In this document: positions 1 through 7,388 of the stretch, one piece after another | Layout of the letters: each line of letters begins with the position of its first letter | Position numbering within the stretch: position 1 is the first letter of the stretch | Source of the DNA: NBML01 sp029939535 | GTDB lineage: Bacteria > Desulfobacterota > Desulfobacteria > Desulfobacterales > Desulfobacteraceae | DNA: 14,865 nucleotides | Assembly: GCA_029939535.1 (NCBI GenBank) | Contig: JAOZST010000085.1 | Coordinates: 1-14,865, forward strand | Direction: 5' to 3' | The notes under the pieces: generated by a model | Database searches by the model: none | What the model was told of the DNA's origin: nothing | What the model saw: the letters and a program-made list of their open reading frames with translations, nothing else | Made by a program: the position numbers and the translations under genes

Positions 1-2150
1 TTTGTACCGCGGAGATCCAGGTTCTCATCAATACCAAAGAAATTCATCTGGTCTGTAAAATTATGATCTGCAGGATCATCAATCAGAGCGTTTCCGCCAT
101 CCACGTCATAGTCGATATCACCAAGGCCTGTTGCAATGATGTTTTCCATATTATCGACATCAACACGACTGCTGGAGGAGGTATAGTTACTCTGATCAGC
201 AGTGCCGTCAAAGTCAGTCAAATCAGCATCAGAGTCAGCACCACCGTAACCGGCAAAGGTTTCAACTCCGGCCTGGGCACCAAGATCAAGACGGATACGA
301 TTATCATCAGTCATGTCGCTAAGATCATTTGAAGATGCGCCCAAGGTATAATCTGTCAAGAACAGAGTATCATTATCGGCTTCACCGTCAATAGTCCCAC
401 CGTCAATTTCAAACAGGATATCATCGTCTCCAGCACCACCAAGAAGGGTGTCTCTGCCATCATTGGGGATTTCAAGAATATTGGGGTTGTTCTGGTTGTC
501 TTCAAGATACTGCATGTTTCCACCAAGAAGAACATCATCTCCAGCATCACCGTCTACAGTATCATTATCAAACCCTGCAACAATGATATTGTCTGAGGCT
601 GAACCGTCAATAACAAGCTGTGCTGTTGAGCCAAGCCCGGAATTCTCAGTTCCGTCTGCTGCATGGGCTGAATTGTATTCTGCCGCACCACCAAGAACCA
701 CGTCAAAATCGTTCAGGAAACCGTAGAGGTTACCTGACGCGTCAAAGTTTTCAATCTCTGAAGTCTGGACATCAAACCCTGATCGGGTATTGATATCACC
801 TTCATAGCTCACTTGACCAGTATCATCGCTCAAGTCTACATAGACTGGCTCATCATCATCGGAGAACTCACCTAGGATCCAGTCGCTGTCCTGGGAAGGA
901 TCATTATCCCAGGTCAATCCGCCGTCTATCCACAGGGAAGTACCATCAGTTTGATCCAGAGCTGAGACTTCAACAAAGAAGAAATCGGCATTACGACCAC
1001 CAGAAACTACATCTGATCCGCTTACAACACCACCGGCTGCAATGAAATCGTTTCCAATTCCGCCGAAGATTGTGTCTGCTCCCTGGCCTGAAAGAACTAT
1101 ATTTCCGTCGGTGTCTACGCCGTCACCCTGGAAACCGGTTCCGTCAAATTCAAGATCTCCAAAAAAATTATTGGCCAGATCATTATGGTTTTTTGGATTT
1201 CTGGAATAGAGGTCAAAGACAGAAAAATCCTGTACAGTTAAGACTCCGGCTCCGGAAAGATCATTTTCAACACCGTCAAATTCAATGGCACCGTCGCCAT
1301 CCAGGTCAAGCTCTTCAACCTGATCCTGGGGATCGGTAAGATCGATTCTAATGTCTGCATCACCGGTAATTCTGAGAACTTCTGCAGCAGCATTGTCACC
1401 GAAGTCATCTGCATCAACCGAAACAAGAGGACCTTCAGTACTGAAGGGGGCAGCACCGTCGTCAGTATTCAAGGCCAGTCCTACAGTGTCACCACCAAGA
1501 TCTACACCCGCAAGAGCACGAACACCATATGTATTATCAACTGTCCAATGTTCCCATCCGTAATCCACATCTCCTGCCCAGGTCTTGACCCAGAGCTCAT
1601 CATTGCCGAAATTACCAAAGCCATCGGCAAAAGATTCATCACCGGCAAAAGATTCAGCAACATAAAAATAATCATCCAGTTCAGCAGCTGTCAGCCACCC
1701 ATTGCCAGCTTCTGTAGCAAGGTAGGCTCCCTGGTTACCGGCTGCATCCCCGTTCCAGATCTGATACTGGGTATCAGCACCAGTATCAAGGGCAGTAAAA
1801 AGTGAACTCAATGGTACATTACCAGAGATTTCTTCAGTAACATCTGCGCTATCAATTGCAGAAAAATCAATTTCTCCGTTTACCCAGGCAGCAGAGCCAT
1901 TTGCGGAATCCCATTCCTGGACCCAGAGAACAGAATCTCCGGCCTGGGCAAAATCCACCTGCAGCGCATCAAGATCAGATGTTTCAATCCAACCATTCCC
2001 ATAGCTGTTGAATGCGCTGGTATCCACAAAGTTGCCCTGAGTCCCATCTCCAACCCACAGCCTGTACCAAGATGCCGATCCAACATCATCTGTGAATAGA
2101 TCGCCAAATGTTGCATCTGCTGCTGGATTAGGATTAAAAATAATTGCCAT
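1..2150 (-). CDS. Large RTX (hemolysin-type Ca-binding repeat) protein, C-terminus beyond the window
   Basis: The frame stays open from an ATG at 2150 to the left edge, giving 716 full codons and no stop, so the C-terminus and any type I secretion signal are missing. An AAGGAG ribosome-binding site lies 6 nt upstream. There is no Sec signal peptide, as expected for a type I substrate. Residues 17-95 and 115-205 form two related Trp-rich modules, both with a YxxW start, a GNGW centre and an LWVxxW end. An EF-hand-like DLDGDGAIEFDG lies near residue 283. RTX nonapeptide-like GGxGxD segments occur at about 357-370 (GGIGNDF), 535-545 (GDAGDDVLLGG) and 565-577 (LLGGAGDDD). The protein is very rich in Asp and Gly and poor in Lys and Cys. 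The adjacent HlyD-PrtD-TolC genes make it the likely cargo of that exporter. I see no protease, lipase or adhesin catalytic motif in the visible part, so its activity is unknown. Confidence 0.9.
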   Translation of the reverse strand, partial: MAIIFNPNPAADATFGDLFTDDVGSASWYRLWVGDGTQGNFVDTSAFNSYGNGWIETSDLDALQVDFAQAGDSVLWVQEWDSANGSAAWVNGEIDFSAIDSADVTEEISGNVPLSSLFTALDTGADTQYQIWNGDAAGNQGAYLATEAGNGWLTAAELDDYFYVAESFAGDESFADGFGNFGNDELWVKTWAGDVDYGWEHWTVDNTYGVRALAGVDLGGDTVGLALNTDDGAAPFSTEGPLVSVDADDFGDNAAAEVLRITGDADIRIDLTDPQDQVEELDLDGDGAIEFDGVENDLSGAGVLTVQDFSVFDLYSRNPKNHNDLANNFFGDLEFDGTGFQGDGVDTDGNIVLSGQGADTIFGGIGNDFIAAGGVVSGSDVVSGGRNADFFFVEVSALDQTDGTSLWIDGGLTWDNDPSQDSDWILGEFSDDDEPVYVDLSDDTGQVSYEGDINTRSGFDVQTSEIENFDASGNLYGFLNDFDVVLGGAAEYNSAHAADGTENSGLGSTAQLVIDGSASDNIIVAGFDNDTVDGDAGDDVLLGGNMQYLEDNQNNPNILEIPNDGRDTLLGGAGDDDILFEIDGGTIDGEADNDTLFLTDYTLGASSNDLSDMTDDNRIRLDLGAQAGVETFAGYGGADSDADLTDFDGTADQSNYTSSSSRVDVDNMENIIATGLGDIDYDVDGGNALIDDPADHNFTDQMNFFGIDENLDLRGT

Positions 2151-2156
2151 CTTTTT

Positions 2157-2162
2157 CTCCTT
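2157..2162 (-). promoter_or_regulatory. Ribosome-binding site of the RTX gene
   Basis: AAGGAG read on the minus strand, 6 nt before the ATG at 2150. It is the strongest Shine-Dalgarno match in the window, and it fixes the start of the RTX protein. Confidence 0.8.
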
Positions 2163-2284
2163 AACTAAAAAATTAACAGTTAAAATAACTACAAAATACT
2201 ACAAATAAAAAAGCTTTAACATCAGGATAAATTAGACTCTTTCCATGCCTAAAGCCACAAACCTATAATTCTTTGGTGGTAAAT

Positions 2285-2301
2285 ATGCAATTTGCATACC
2301 A
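2285..2301 (-). promoter_or_regulatory. Candidate sigma-54 (-24/-12) promoter of the RTX gene, overlapping a palindrome
   Basis: On the minus strand the sequence reads TGGTATG-CAAA-TTGCAT, against the sigma-54 consensus TGGCACG-N4-TTGCA. The near-invariant GG (2300-2299) and GC (2288-2287) are present with the correct 12-bp offset. A start site near 2275 would give a leader of about 125 nt before the ATG at 2150. The same bases form a perfect 15-bp palindrome (2284-2298, TATGCAA-A-TTGCATA), so an operator for another regulator is a real alternative. A weaker sigma-70 reading (TTGCAT, 17 bp, TATAGG) also overlaps. The rest of the 252-bp gap between RTX and HlyD genes holds only AT-rich sequence and a weak 5-bp stem followed by a T-run near 2312-2347, which is not convincing as a terminator. 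Confidence 0.5.
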
Positions 2302-2402
2302 CGCCACATTAAACTAAAAAACCCTTATAATTTCAAATGGTTTCCAAATTGTAAGATCATGCAGAAGGTTTAATTTACACAATTATGTATATATTGAACC
2401 AA

Positions 2403-3707
2403 CTACAATGATTCCCGAGCTGCCCTGTCGATGTTTAAGACAATGGGCTCAATTAAATAATGCAAAAAGGTTCTGCGTTCTGTTTCTATAAAACAGGCTG
2501 CCGGCATTCCTGATAAAAGCCAGGCATTCTTTTTTTCAAGTTCTCCGTCCATGGGCTTGACATGGATGATATAGGACGGTATGGGCCCCTGGGGAGTATT
2601 TTCCACTATTGTATCCGGAGAGACATAGGTGACTAATCCGTCCAGGGGCGGTGTTGTAATCCGGTTAAAAGCACTTAATTGTATCTTTGTTTTCTGCCCT
2701 TCTTTAACCGCTGTGATCTTGTCCTGCCTTAATTTACATTCAATAATCAGGTTTGCGGCCACGGGAACGATATCAAGAATGGGTTCACCAGACCTTATCA
2801 CCCCACCTTGTTCAGAGTGGATGCGCAGGTTGATCACATCACCGCTCACAGGTGCTTTTATTATAAGACGTTCCCGCGCATCCATGCTGGGCCTTAATTT
2901 TTCCCTCAGCTCAAAAATTGATTCATTTACTTTTCCAAGCTCTGCAACCGCTTTTTCCCTGAAACTGTTTTTTAAATCAATGGATGAAAGCTCTATCACT
3001 TTTATTTGCTCCCTGGATTCTGCTACCAGCTGTTTTTTGGCTGCAACCAGGCTTGTATGCTCATAGAGCTGTCTTTTCAACTGAAGCAGATCAGACTGGT
3101 CAATATAGTTTTCCTTTAATAAAGGTTCTTTTATTTTAATTTCTTCCTTTATGGAATCAATGATTAAAATCCTTGATTCAAGCTCACTGTGGATACCGGA
3201 TATTTTTTCCTCCAATTGTCTGATCCTGGCCTTATTTATATCCAGCTTGGAAAAAACTGCGTCCAGCCTTGAATCAAATATTTCTTTTTCTTTTTGCAGC
3301 AGCTTTATTGTTTCAGGTTTTTTTTTATCCTTTAAAAGTTTTTCTGACCAGAAAATATTTTTTTTCATATCCTTTTCCGCGGAAAGCCTGTCAAGCTGTG
3401 CCATCTTTGATAAAAGCATGCCTTCAAGTATATCAACGGAAGCATCAGCCTGGGAACTTTTTAATCGGATGAGAACCTGGCCTTTTTTCACGGTATCCCC
3501 TTCCTTGACAAGAATTTTGTCTACAATACCTCCCTCAAGATGCTGAACAGTTTTTCTTTCATCTGATACTTTTACAAGGCCCGGGGCTATGATGGCCCCA
3601 CTGAAAGGCATGGTTGCTGAAATCCCTCCAAGGCCGCCAAAAAACAGACCTATCACCAGAAGACCTGCAAATATTATTTTTCCGGGTTTTGTATGAAATT
3701 TTTCCAT
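2403..3707 (-). CDS. HlyD-family type I secretion membrane-fusion (adaptor) protein
   Basis: This 434-residue protein is the periplasmic adaptor that links the inner-membrane ABC exporter to the TolC-like channel. A single N-terminal transmembrane helix spans about residues 10-32, with a short cytoplasmic tail before it. A biotinyl/lipoyl-like half (LEGGIVDKILVKEGDTVKKG, about 57-76) comes next, followed by a long Lys/Glu-rich coiled-coil region (about 85-285). The returning lipoyl half (APVSGDVINL) and a C-terminal beta-barrel region follow. Length and order fit the HlyD/PrtE type I adaptor family. The ATG lies 8 nt after the stop of the ABC exporter gene, whose last codons supply Shine-Dalgarno-like purines, so the two are very probably co-transcribed and translationally coupled. 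Confidence 0.93.
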   Translation of the reverse strand: MEKFHTKPGKIIFAGLLVIGLFFGGLGGISATMPFSGAIIAPGLVKVSDERKTVQHLEGGIVDKILVKEGDTVKKGQVLIRLKSSQADASVDILEGMLLSKMAQLDRLSAEKDMKKNIFWSEKLLKDKKKPETIKLLQKEKEIFDSRLDAVFSKLDINKARIRQLEEKISGIHSELESRILIIDSIKEEIKIKEPLLKENYIDQSDLLQLKRQLYEHTSLVAAKKQLVAESREQIKVIELSSIDLKNSFREKAVAELGKVNESIFELREKLRPSMDARERLIIKAPVSGDVINLRIHSEQGGVIRSGEPILDIVPVAANLIIECKLRQDKITAVKEGQKTKIQLSAFNRITTPPLDGLVTYVSPDTIVENTPQGPIPSYIIHVKPMDGELEKKNAWLLSGMPAACFIETERRTFLHYLIEPIVLNIDRAARESL

Positions 3708-3715
3708 TTGATTCC

Positions 3716-5392
3716 CTATACTCCTTTTGGACTGCCTGGTTGAACCGCCTGGCCTGACAATGCTTTAAAAACTTCCTGGGCAGGGCCGAACATGGCAACC
3801 TGCCCCTCCTTGAGCAATAGTATTTTATCCACGCCAGATAAAATCCCGGGCTTATGGGTAATAATAATTGTTGTTACTCCATCTTTTTTAAGCATGTTCA
3901 ACGTATACATCAATGCCTGCTCACCCACATCATCCAGATTTGAGTTTGGCTCATCCAGGACCACCAGTTTTGGATTATCATAAATTGCCCTGGCAAGGGC
4001 AATTCTCTGCCTCTGCCCCCCGGAAAGTATCTGGGCTGCAGCACCACCTATATTTGTATCATACCCTTCAGGAAGCTGTAATACCAGTTCATGAACCCCG
4101 GCTTTTCTGGCTGCTTCAACCACTTTGTCGGAATCAGCTTCCCCCATTCTTGCGATATTGTCTTTAACCGTCCCTGGAAAAAGTTCAACATCCTGGGGAA
4201 GATAGCCAATAAACTTTCCAAGCTCTTCATGATCCCATTGAAAAATATCAGCCCCGTCCAGTCGCACTTTACTGCCCATGGAAGGCCATAGGCCGAGAAT
4301 AACTCTTGACAGGGTTGTTTTACCAGCTGCACTGGGTCCGATAAGGCCCATTACTTCCCCGGGATTTAATGAAAAATTAATGTTTTTCAAGATATACCGA
4401 CCGTTTATGGCAATGGTTACAGCCTCTGCTTCTAATTTCCCTTCAGGGTCTGGAAGACTCATGGGTTCTTTCTCTGTACTGCCTTTAATCAAGGCGTTTA
4501 GCCGTTTATATGCGCCCCTTGCTTCAACTGTCATTTTCCATGATCCCATACCCATCTGGATAGGCGAAAGCGCCCTGCCCATGATAATGGATGAAGAGAT
4601 CATAATACCGGCCGTACATTCATGTTTCAGGGTAAGCCATGCACCCATGCAGTAGATCAGCACCTGCATGGATGAATTAATTGCTTTTGTGGCTGACTGG
4701 AGAAGGCCTGCATGCCGGCTCGCACTGGTCTGTAAATCTATGACCTTTTTGTTGTCATTTTCCCAGTGTTTTACGATCCCAGGCAGCATTCCCATACTTC
4801 GAACCGCCTCGCTGTTTCTCATTGCTGCGGAAACCAGGGCCTGGGCTTTGGCATTCTCCTGATTTGCCAGATTTAATTTTTTTCTTGTCAAAAGCTCCTG
4901 GGCAACACCCAGGATAATAACTGCTACTGCACCGCCAGTGGCCACCATCCCCATTAAAGGGTGCATGATATAGATTATCAAAAGGAAAACCGGGGTCCAG
5001 GGGATATCAAAAAAGAAAAAAATTGCATTGCCTGCAAAATAATTACGCAGCTGGTTAACATCCTTTAATCCCTGACCATATCCCTTTTTCTGCAGACTGG
5101 CCGAATCTTTAACCATTTCTGTAAATACCGGCTTTGATAAACTTTTGTCCATATCCACCCCTGCCATTACCAGAAGCCTTGATCGCAGGAAATCAAGAAG
5201 CCCGAAAATAAAAAGGGCAAAAAGAGCAGCAGCAGTGATTGTCATCAGGGTAGGCATGCTGTAGCTTGTCAAGACCCTGTCATATATTGCAAGCATATAA
5301 ATTGGAAAGGTTAAATAAAGCAAATTAATAAACAGGCTGAAAAAACCTGCAAAGAAAAAATATTTAAGCCATTTCATCAAAAATCTTCGCAT
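3716..5392 (-). CDS. Type I secretion ABC transporter, PrtD-like (fused permease and ATPase)
   Basis: This 558-residue inner-membrane exporter powers secretion of unfolded RTX cargo. The N-terminal half has hydrophobic helices (about residues 9-35, 47-67 and 130-170), and the C-terminal half is an ABC ATPase. The Walker A GPSAAGKTT (352-360) has the Ser-Ala-Ala form typical of PrtD proteins. The signature LSGGQ is at 456-460 and the Walker B VVLDEP, with Asp480-Glu481, follows; the switch His is in IIITHK. There is no N-terminal C39 peptidase or C39-like domain, which separates it from bacteriocin exporters and HlyB and matches the PrtD/LipB group that exports proteases, lipases and S-layer RTX proteins. 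A GGAG motif lies 9 nt before the ATG. It sits 42 bp after the TolC-like gene and 8 bp before the adaptor gene. Confidence 0.94.
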   Translation of the reverse strand: MRRFLMKWLKYFFFAGFFSLFINLLYLTFPIYMLAIYDRVLTSYSMPTLMTITAAALFALFIFGLLDFLRSRLLVMAGVDMDKSLSKPVFTEMVKDSASLQKKGYGQGLKDVNQLRNYFAGNAIFFFFDIPWTPVFLLIIYIMHPLMGMVATGGAVAVIILGVAQELLTRKKLNLANQENAKAQALVSAAMRNSEAVRSMGMLPGIVKHWENDNKKVIDLQTSASRHAGLLQSATKAINSSMQVLIYCMGAWLTLKHECTAGIMISSSIIMGRALSPIQMGMGSWKMTVEARGAYKRLNALIKGSTEKEPMSLPDPEGKLEAEAVTIAINGRYILKNINFSLNPGEVMGLIGPSAAGKTTLSRVILGLWPSMGSKVRLDGADIFQWDHEELGKFIGYLPQDVELFPGTVKDNIARMGEADSDKVVEAARKAGVHELVLQLPEGYDTNIGGAAAQILSGGQRQRIALARAIYDNPKLVVLDEPNSNLDDVGEQALMYTLNMLKKDGVTTIIITHKPGILSGVDKILLLKEGQVAMFGPAQEVFKALSGQAVQPGSPKGV

Positions 5393-5434
5393 TAAATCTT
5401 ACTCCGTTTGTTATCCATCATAATAGCTGCCTAT

Positions 5435-6799
5435 TTACAATTGCTCCCCGTCTATAATTCCCATGGCATTATTCAATCTTACCATTGAGAGCTTATAATC
5501 AAGAAGTGCCTGACTCAGCAAAGTTTCCGATTCTACAAGCCGGGTCTGGGCATCCAGAACCTGGGAGATGGTTGTTAGTTTTGCTTTAAATCTTTTCTGC
5601 TGTCTTGTGTAATTTTCACTGGCAGCTGAAATTGCTTTTTTAATGGAATCCATCCTCTTTTGAGTTTCATAAAACAATTTGCGGGCAACAATCACTTCTT
5701 CGGTTATCTCCAGGCACACCTGACGTAAATCCATTTCCAGTTTTTGAATCTGCAAGGATTGTTTCCTGGATTGATAATAACTTGTGCCTCCATCAAATAT
5801 ATTCCACTGAACATAAACCCCTGCTTCCCAGTATTGATTCTGCTGATCTCTGTCATAGGTCTGACCGGTTGAAGTTATCCCGGATTCTGCATAATCGTAA
5901 TCCGTATCATACAGGCCGGCAATAAAACTCACTTTTGGGTAATATTTTCCCTTTGAAAACTTTTCATCTTTCCGGGCCATTTCAATTTCAAGATTGATAA
6001 GCCCCGGTTCAACCCGATTTTCCATGGCAAGATCTTTACATTGAGCTGTATCCATTTTAAAATCAATATAATCCTGCTCAAATTTTCCCTCATATTTAAT
6101 TTTGTTTTCAGAACTTTCTGCAAAGGAAATCCCTAAAAGCAGATTCAGTCTTTTTACATGCCTGAAAACCAATGTTCTGGTTTCCCACAATCTCTGCTTT
6201 GCAAATTCAAGATCTGCCTCAGCCTGGAGTACCTGGGAGTAGGGAACCAGTTTTTTGTCACTGAATGCTTTTGCTGCTGCAAGATCAGACTCAAGCCTTG
6301 TAATACCCTGGGAAATAATGGATATATCATATCGGGTCTTCAGAAGTTCAAGAAAACTAGACCGGATATTGTAAATAAGTTCCAGTTTTTTTTTGTCCAG
6401 CTGGGCCCTTTGATACTCCTTACCTAATTTAGCCCTTTGATATCGGGTGGTATTTTCAAACCCTGAAAAAAGTGTCTGGGTCAATTTCAAGCTTGCAACC
6501 ATTTGATCCTGATCAACATAATCAGAATCAGTGGGTCCTTTGGAATCTATGCTTGTTATGGATTTGAGGGAATAACCAGCAGAAAAAGAGGGCAGAAAAT
6601 AGCCCCTTGCCGATTTTATCTCCTCATCGGTCTGGGCCAGAGTAATTTGAAGTCCCTGGAGGACAGGACTGTGTTCAAGGGCGTATTCCACGCTCCTTTC
6701 CATGGAAAAAACCTGGACATCCTGGGCAAGGACAGGGGGTACCAGGATGAAAAAAAACAGAAAAATAGTTTTATTCATTTTTTCACAAAGTAATGCCAC
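5435..6799 (-). CDS. TolC-family outer-membrane channel of the type I secretion system
   Basis: This is a 454-residue protein from a GTG at 6799, chosen because GGAAGG lies 5 nt upstream. The next ATG, at 6778, has no such site, though it would also leave a full signal peptide. The hydrophobic Sec signal peptide ends at about PPVLA-QDV (residue 25). The mature part shows the two-fold repeated outer-membrane efflux pattern: MERSVEYALEHSPVLQGLQI near the start, the NxxTRYQRAKL region, a second repeat starting near VEPGLINLEIEMARKDEKF, and the helix ending in QALLDYKLSMVRLNNAMG near the C-terminus. It is expected to form the trimeric outer-membrane exit duct for the neighbouring ABC exporter and adaptor. 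Many type I systems borrow a housekeeping TolC encoded elsewhere; here a dedicated copy comes first in the operon. Confidence 0.92.
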   Translation of the reverse strand: MALLCEKMNKTIFLFFFILVPPVLAQDVQVFSMERSVEYALEHSPVLQGLQITLAQTDEEIKSARGYFLPSFSAGYSLKSITSIDSKGPTDSDYVDQDQMVASLKLTQTLFSGFENTTRYQRAKLGKEYQRAQLDKKKLELIYNIRSSFLELLKTRYDISIISQGITRLESDLAAAKAFSDKKLVPYSQVLQAEADLEFAKQRLWETRTLVFRHVKRLNLLLGISFAESSENKIKYEGKFEQDYIDFKMDTAQCKDLAMENRVEPGLINLEIEMARKDEKFSKGKYYPKVSFIAGLYDTDYDYAESGITSTGQTYDRDQQNQYWEAGVYVQWNIFDGGTSYYQSRKQSLQIQKLEMDLRQVCLEITEEVIVARKLFYETQKRMDSIKKAISAASENYTRQQKRFKAKLTTISQVLDAQTRLVESETLLSQALLDYKLSMVRLNNAMGIIDGEQL

Positions 6800-6914
6800 T
6801 ATTGCCTTCCTTATTTTATCAATTATTTCAAAGCAGTATTAGATATCAAACTAACAACCGGTGTGCAACCCTTTTATAAGATTTAGTCTAACTATAATTT
6901 TAGGATAAATTTTC
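6800..6914 (-). promoter_or_regulatory. Intergenic region likely holding the promoter of the type I secretion operon
   Basis: These 115 bp precede the tolC-like gene and are strongly AT-rich. The best sigma-70 reading is TTGCAC at 6870-6865 followed 17 bp later by TATCTA, a poor -10. A sigma-54 match was sought and not found, because neither the GG nor the GC positions are satisfied together. A promoter is expected from the gap size, but none can be assigned with confidence, and co-transcription from the upstream genes is possible. Confidence 0.3.
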
Positions 6915-7388
6915 TTATATAGAGGCAAGTTCAGCTTGAAGCCACAACCGAATATATGGATCAGACAACTCTTTGGCCCGGAGATTTTTCCATGAGTTGG
7001 AAGCTGTCTCCCATTGCTTTTCAGCAATATCTATTAAGTCAGGACCGTGAACGGCATCCGGGGCAAGCTGGTCTCTGTTTATGAAAACAAAATCCATTAC
7101 AGAGCGTATTACAACCATCCTTGCAACAACTCTCAAGGGGAAATCCTGTCTTGTTACAAACATCTGGAACCGGATAAAAGCGTTCTCCTCGTCCAGGGCG
7201 AGATCTGTAGTGTCCTGGGTTGTCAGGACAAAATAGATATGAGCAATATACTCTTTGTGGGTATTTGCAAGGGAATTAAACCATTGGATAAATGCTGTGA
7301 TGGGATTTTTCAGATTTTTTTTGATTGTAAGACTCTTTTTTCCAGGGATAATTTTTTTTGGGTTACTGCTCGAAACTGGATATATCAA
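6915..7388 (-). CDS. Small soluble protein of unknown function, start uncertain
   Basis: The open frame is 157 codons from a TTG at 7388 that overlaps the end of the CAP-protein gene by 26 bp. No Shine-Dalgarno sequence precedes this TTG, and the first ATG comes only near residue 75, so the true start is unsettled. A non-ATG start, or coupling to the upstream stop codon, is likely. I recognise no family. There is no signal peptide or membrane helix; the protein looks cytoplasmic and mainly helical. The middle, with FQMFVTRQDFPLRVVARMVV and RSVMDFVFINRDQL, and the end, with EKQWETASNSWKNLRA, look like genuine protein rather than a shadow frame. It lies between the CAP-protein gene and the secretion operon, so a role connected to one of these is possible but unsupported. 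The antisense frame over the same bases is Cys-rich and is judged non-coding. Confidence 0.6.
   Translation of the reverse strand: MIYPVSSSNPKKIIPGKKSLTIKKNLKNPITAFIQWFNSLANTHKEYIAHIYFVLTTQDTTDLALDEENAFIRFQMFVTRQDFPLRVVARMVVIRSVMDFVFINRDQLAPDAVHGPDLIDIAEKQWETASNSWKNLRAKELSDPYIRLWLQAELASI

Noticed and set aside
2312..2347. Rho-independent terminator after the HlyD-like gene
   Set aside because: The stem is only AAACC/GGTTT with a 15-nt loop; the T-run is present but the stem is too weak.
2629..3546. Plus-strand open frames opposite the HlyD-like gene
   Set aside because: They are antisense shadows of the adaptor gene, Ser/Phe-rich, with no ribosome-binding site or family resemblance.
4278..4655. 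Plus-strand open frame opposite the ABC exporter gene
   Set aside because: It is the complement of the exporter's coding strand, with a low-complexity hydrophobic composition and no motif.
6837..6880. Sigma-54 promoter upstream of the TolC-like gene (around the TTGCACA at 6871)
   Set aside because: The invariant GG and GC cannot both be met at the right spacing; the nearest alternatives have TG/GT or GG/GA.
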